This document shows, piece after piece, positions 19,035 to 20,660 of a stretch of 20,660 nt of DNA. The stretch's first letter is position 1. Each line of letters begins with the position of its first letter. This DNA is from Caldilinea sp. CFX5. GTDB lineage: Bacteria; Chloroflexota; Anaerolineae; Caldilineales; Caldilineaceae. The position numbers and the translations under genes were made by a program. A model generated the notes under the pieces. The model ran no database searches. It worked only from the letters and a program-made list of their open reading frames with translations, and was not told the DNA's origin. Location: the NCBI GenBank assembly GCA_021405325.1, contig QWII01000145.1, positions 1 to 20,660 of the forward strand, read 5' to 3'.

Positions 19035-20075
19035 ATGGCCCCACTGCATAAAGAGACATTACAACACTTTACCACCTGGCATCTGGTCAAGACGACCCTT
19101 TTGGAATGGAATGCCGACAACGCTGCCCATCTATCGGCCGCGTTGGCCTATTACACCTTTTTCTCGCTGGCGCCCATCCTGATTATTGCAACAGCAATGG
19201 CAGGCGCTATCTTTGGCGAGGACGCGGCGCGGGGGGAATTAGTCAATCAGATTGCCTTGTACATTGGCTACGACGCCGCCGTTTTGATCCAGACCATCTT
19301 GAGCAATACCCATGCGACAACCCCCAATGTGGCAGCCACCATTGGCGGGTTGCTTTTTTTATTGTATGGGGCCACCGGCGTTTTCAGTGAATTGAAAAAT
19401 TCGCTCAATCTCATTTGGGATGCCGTGCCATACGAGGGGGGCGCCTGGCGCGCCATCCTCATTAACCGGTTGTTTGCCTTGGCAATGGTGATCGGGTGCG
19501 GCTTTTTGCTTCTCTTGTCATTGGTGATCACGACTCTGCTGACGACGACCACCAATTGGATCAATCATTGGTGGCCGGGGCTGGGTGTCGTAACCCAACT
19601 GGCCACTTTTTTCATCTCCTTTTTGCTGACCGTGCTGGTCTTTGGTCTGATCTACCAATTTTTACCGGATGTGAAAATTGCCTGGCGGGATGTCTGGAAT
19701 GGCGCGGTGGCTACCGCTTTGCTCTTTTCGATCGGCCGTTACTTGATCAGCCTCTACCTAAGTTACAGCACGATTGACTCGACTTATGGCGCCGCCGGTT
19801 CACTAGCGATTCTACTCTTGTGGATCTACTACTCGGCACAGGTCTTTTTTCTGGGCGCTGAATTTACCCAAGTCTATGCCCGCACCAAAGGGACACGCTG
19901 GCGCGAGCATGAGCTATTGGCAGAAGAGCCACCCGCCGTCGATGACACAACCTTTGTCCCCGAACCGACCAAGCGCAGCCGGGTGGCAACCTCGGTCAGA
20001 GAACTGGCGACAGCGGTCGGCATTTTAACTTTTGTTTCGGTGATTAACTTGTTGCGTGGGCCATTGCGGAAGTGA
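19035..20075 (+). CDS. YihY/BrkB family membrane protein
   Basis: 346 residues with six or seven helices. Family marks are clear: WNADNAAHLSAALAYYTFFSLAPILIIATA near the N-terminus, GGLLFLLYGATGVFSELKNSLNLIWD, LPDVKIAWRDVWNGAVATALLFSIGRYLISLYL and YGAAGSLAILLLWIYYSAQVFFLGAEFTQVYA near the C-terminus. The family was once called ribonuclease BN (PF03631), an assignment later given to RNase Z; its members are now viewed as integral membrane proteins of uncertain role. A basic and acidic tail ends in a further hydrophobic stretch (VGILTFVSVINLL). Its ribosome site is weak, which suggests translation coupled to the PH-like gene 13 bp upstream. Confidence 0.93.
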   Translation: MAPLHKETLQHFTTWHLVKTTLLEWNADNAAHLSAALAYYTFFSLAPILIIATAMAGAIFGEDAARGELVNQIALYIGYDAAVLIQTILSNTHATTPNVAATIGGLLFLLYGATGVFSELKNSLNLIWDAVPYEGGAWRAILINRLFALAMVIGCGFLLLLSLVITTLLTTTTNWINHWWPGLGVVTQLATFFISFLLTVLVFGLIYQFLPDVKIAWRDVWNGAVATALLFSIGRYLISLYLSYSTIDSTYGAAGSLAILLLWIYYSAQVFFLGAEFTQVYARTKGTRWREHELLAEEPPAVDDTTFVPEPTKRSRVATSVRELATAVGILTFVSVINLLRGPLRK

Positions 20076-20080
20076 AGAGT

Positions 20081-20119
20081 TGGTGGATGGGGGATGGTAA
20101 AGCTATCCCCCATCCACCA
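20081..20119 (+). terminator. 15-bp hairpin terminator after the YihY gene
   Basis: TGGTGGATGGGGGAT (20081-20095) pairs exactly with 20105-20119 around a 9-nt loop, starting 5 bp past the stop codon and followed by TTAACCTTTATA. Its strength suggests termination despite the interrupted T-run. Confidence 0.75.
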
Positions 20120-20138
20120 TTAACCTTTATAAAAACTC

Positions 20139-20182
20139 GGGACGCCTGGCAGACAGGAAGGGGTGTCGGCGCCAGGTGTCCC
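20139..20182. terminator. 12-bp hairpin between YihY and CsbD genes
   Basis: GGGACGCCTGGC (20139-20150) pairs with GCCAGGTGTCCC (20171-20182) with one G-T wobble and an inner ACA/TGT. It lies between convergent genes, 28 bp past the CsbD stop on the minus strand; AAGTTTTTATAAAGG follows there, giving a T-run for that gene. Confidence 0.65.
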
Positions 20183-20209
20183 AGGAAGTTGGGGGCTATT
20201 AAGTGGGGG

Positions 20210-20413
20210 CTAGACGCGTTCGCGGTTCAGGTATTCATCGACTTCCCGCTGGGCGCGATCACGGCTGTAGCCGTAGCGCTCTTGGAGGACGCCAACAAAT
20301 TCATCGTAATTGCCTTCGATACGGGCAATGTCGTTATCGGTGAGATCGCCCCACCGCTGCTTGATGTTCCCCTTCACCTGGTTCCATCTGCCCTTCAGAA
20401 TATCACTATTCAT
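20210..20413 (-). CDS. CsbD family stress-response protein
   Basis: 67 residues, the normal size. The family core is present: LKGRWNQVKGNIKQRWGDLTDNDIARIEGNYDEFVGVLQERYGYSRDRAQREVDEYL. AGGAG lies 7 nt before the ATG. CsbD-like proteins (PF05532) are small, helical, charged proteins induced by general stress (sigma-B in Bacillus); their molecular role is unclear. It is monocistronic, convergent with the YihY gene. Confidence 0.95.
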   Translation of the reverse strand: MNSDILKGRWNQVKGNIKQRWGDLTDNDIARIEGNYDEFVGVLQERYGYSRDRAQREVDEYLNRERV

Positions 20414-20543
20414 GGTTATGCTCCTGTTCGTTCAACAGATTCACATCGGGGAATACACTTCGGTACAGAGCATCGGGTTATGCTGCTACTATAGCACAGC
20501 GGCAACGGTGGACGATAGGAAAAGGTATAGGGTAGGGGTACAA
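20414..20543. other. Upstream region of the CsbD gene
   Basis: About 130 bp without a gene. On the minus strand a TATAGT box (near 20495) could be a -10 element for CsbD, but no clear -35 is present at 17 bp. Nothing else stands out. Confidence 0.3.
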
Positions 20544-20660
20544 CTAACATTTGGCCTGTTCATTCAATTCTGCCTGTTTATTCAATTCTGCCTGTTTATT
20601 CAATTCTGCCTGTTTATTCAATTCTGCCTGTTTATTCAATTCTGCCTGTTTATTCAATTC
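20544..20660 (-). CDS. C-terminus of a protein with tandem ELNKQA repeats, cut by window edge
   Basis: On the minus strand an open frame enters from the right edge and reads ELNKQA five times, then ELNEQAKC and TAG. The DNA repeat is 18 bp, so it adds exactly six codons per copy and keeps frame. Residues suggest a continuous helix; with a six-residue period, the leucines fall on three stripes (18 residues make five turns). The start and the rest of the protein lie outside the window, so no function can be given. A purely non-coding minisatellite is the alternative. Confidence 0.55.
   Translation of the reverse strand, partial: ELNKQAELNKQAELNKQAELNKQAELNKQAELNEQAKC
20553..20660. repeat. 18-bp tandem repeat, five exact copies plus one degenerate
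   Basis: The unit TGCCTGTTTATTCAATTC recurs exactly from 20571 to 20660 and continues off the edge; a degenerate copy with two changes lies at 20553-20570. Confidence 0.95.

Noticed and set aside
20553..20660. CRISPR array
   Set aside because: The 18-bp units are directly adjacent with no spacers, so this is a tandem repeat.

Overview
The window looks like a stretch of a Chloroflexota chromosome, possibly Anaerolineae or Caldilineae. This is inferred from the gene families (an MshC-like cysteine ligase, a bacterial eRF1-like baeRF protein, caa3-type CtaG, a DUF362 plus amidohydrolase pair) and from many long palindromic repeats between genes. No rRNA, tRNA, CRISPR array, transposase or phage module was found. 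Coding is dense, mostly in short operons of one to three genes with good Shine-Dalgarno sites.

Layout, left to right. 1-1926 (-): an acyl-CoA oxidase-type flavoenzyme whose last residues run off the left edge. 2121-2531 (+): a small four-helix membrane protein. 2532-2862: a candidate small RNA and a strong terminator. 2863-3753 (+): an unknown protein ending in a phage Mu gpF-like Cys/His domain. 3898-4377 (+): a cyclophilin. 4490-5743 (+): FabF. A 28-bp-arm palindrome separates FabF from a convergent pair on the minus strand, a DUF362 protein (7901-6648) and an amidohydrolase-2 protein lacking several metal ligands (6586-5840). 8251-9081 (+): an arylamine N-acetyltransferase with its own promoter and terminator. 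10873-9371 (-): a xylitol/iditol-type dehydrogenase followed by a DinB-like protein. Two members of one composite palindromic repeat family flank the acetyltransferase.

10920-10979 holds two divergent promoters. The rightward one serves a short, apparently frameshifted remnant gene. Next come a 59-residue membrane protein (-) and a SET-domain protein (+). At 11900 a fully consensus sigma-70 promoter starts a ~185-nt structured transcript that ends in a strong terminator just before a small winged-helix protein and a baeRF protein with a variant GGQ loop. This is the best candidate for an undescribed regulated system in the window. A fragment of an ABC sugar permease lies directly behind it.

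13734-17429 is all minus strand: a DUF421 membrane protein with a C-terminal zinc ribbon, CtaG with a 60-bp palindrome inside its coding sequence, a four-helix membrane protein, and a cysteinyl-tRNA-synthetase-like enzyme whose motifs and missing anticodon-binding domain point to an MshC-type ligase. A small Cys/Gly-rich membrane protein follows, then a possible 14-residue peptide gene, then a two-gene membrane operon (PH-like protein and YihY/BrkB), then a CsbD stress protein. The right edge cuts a gene whose C-terminus is a tandem six-residue repeat.
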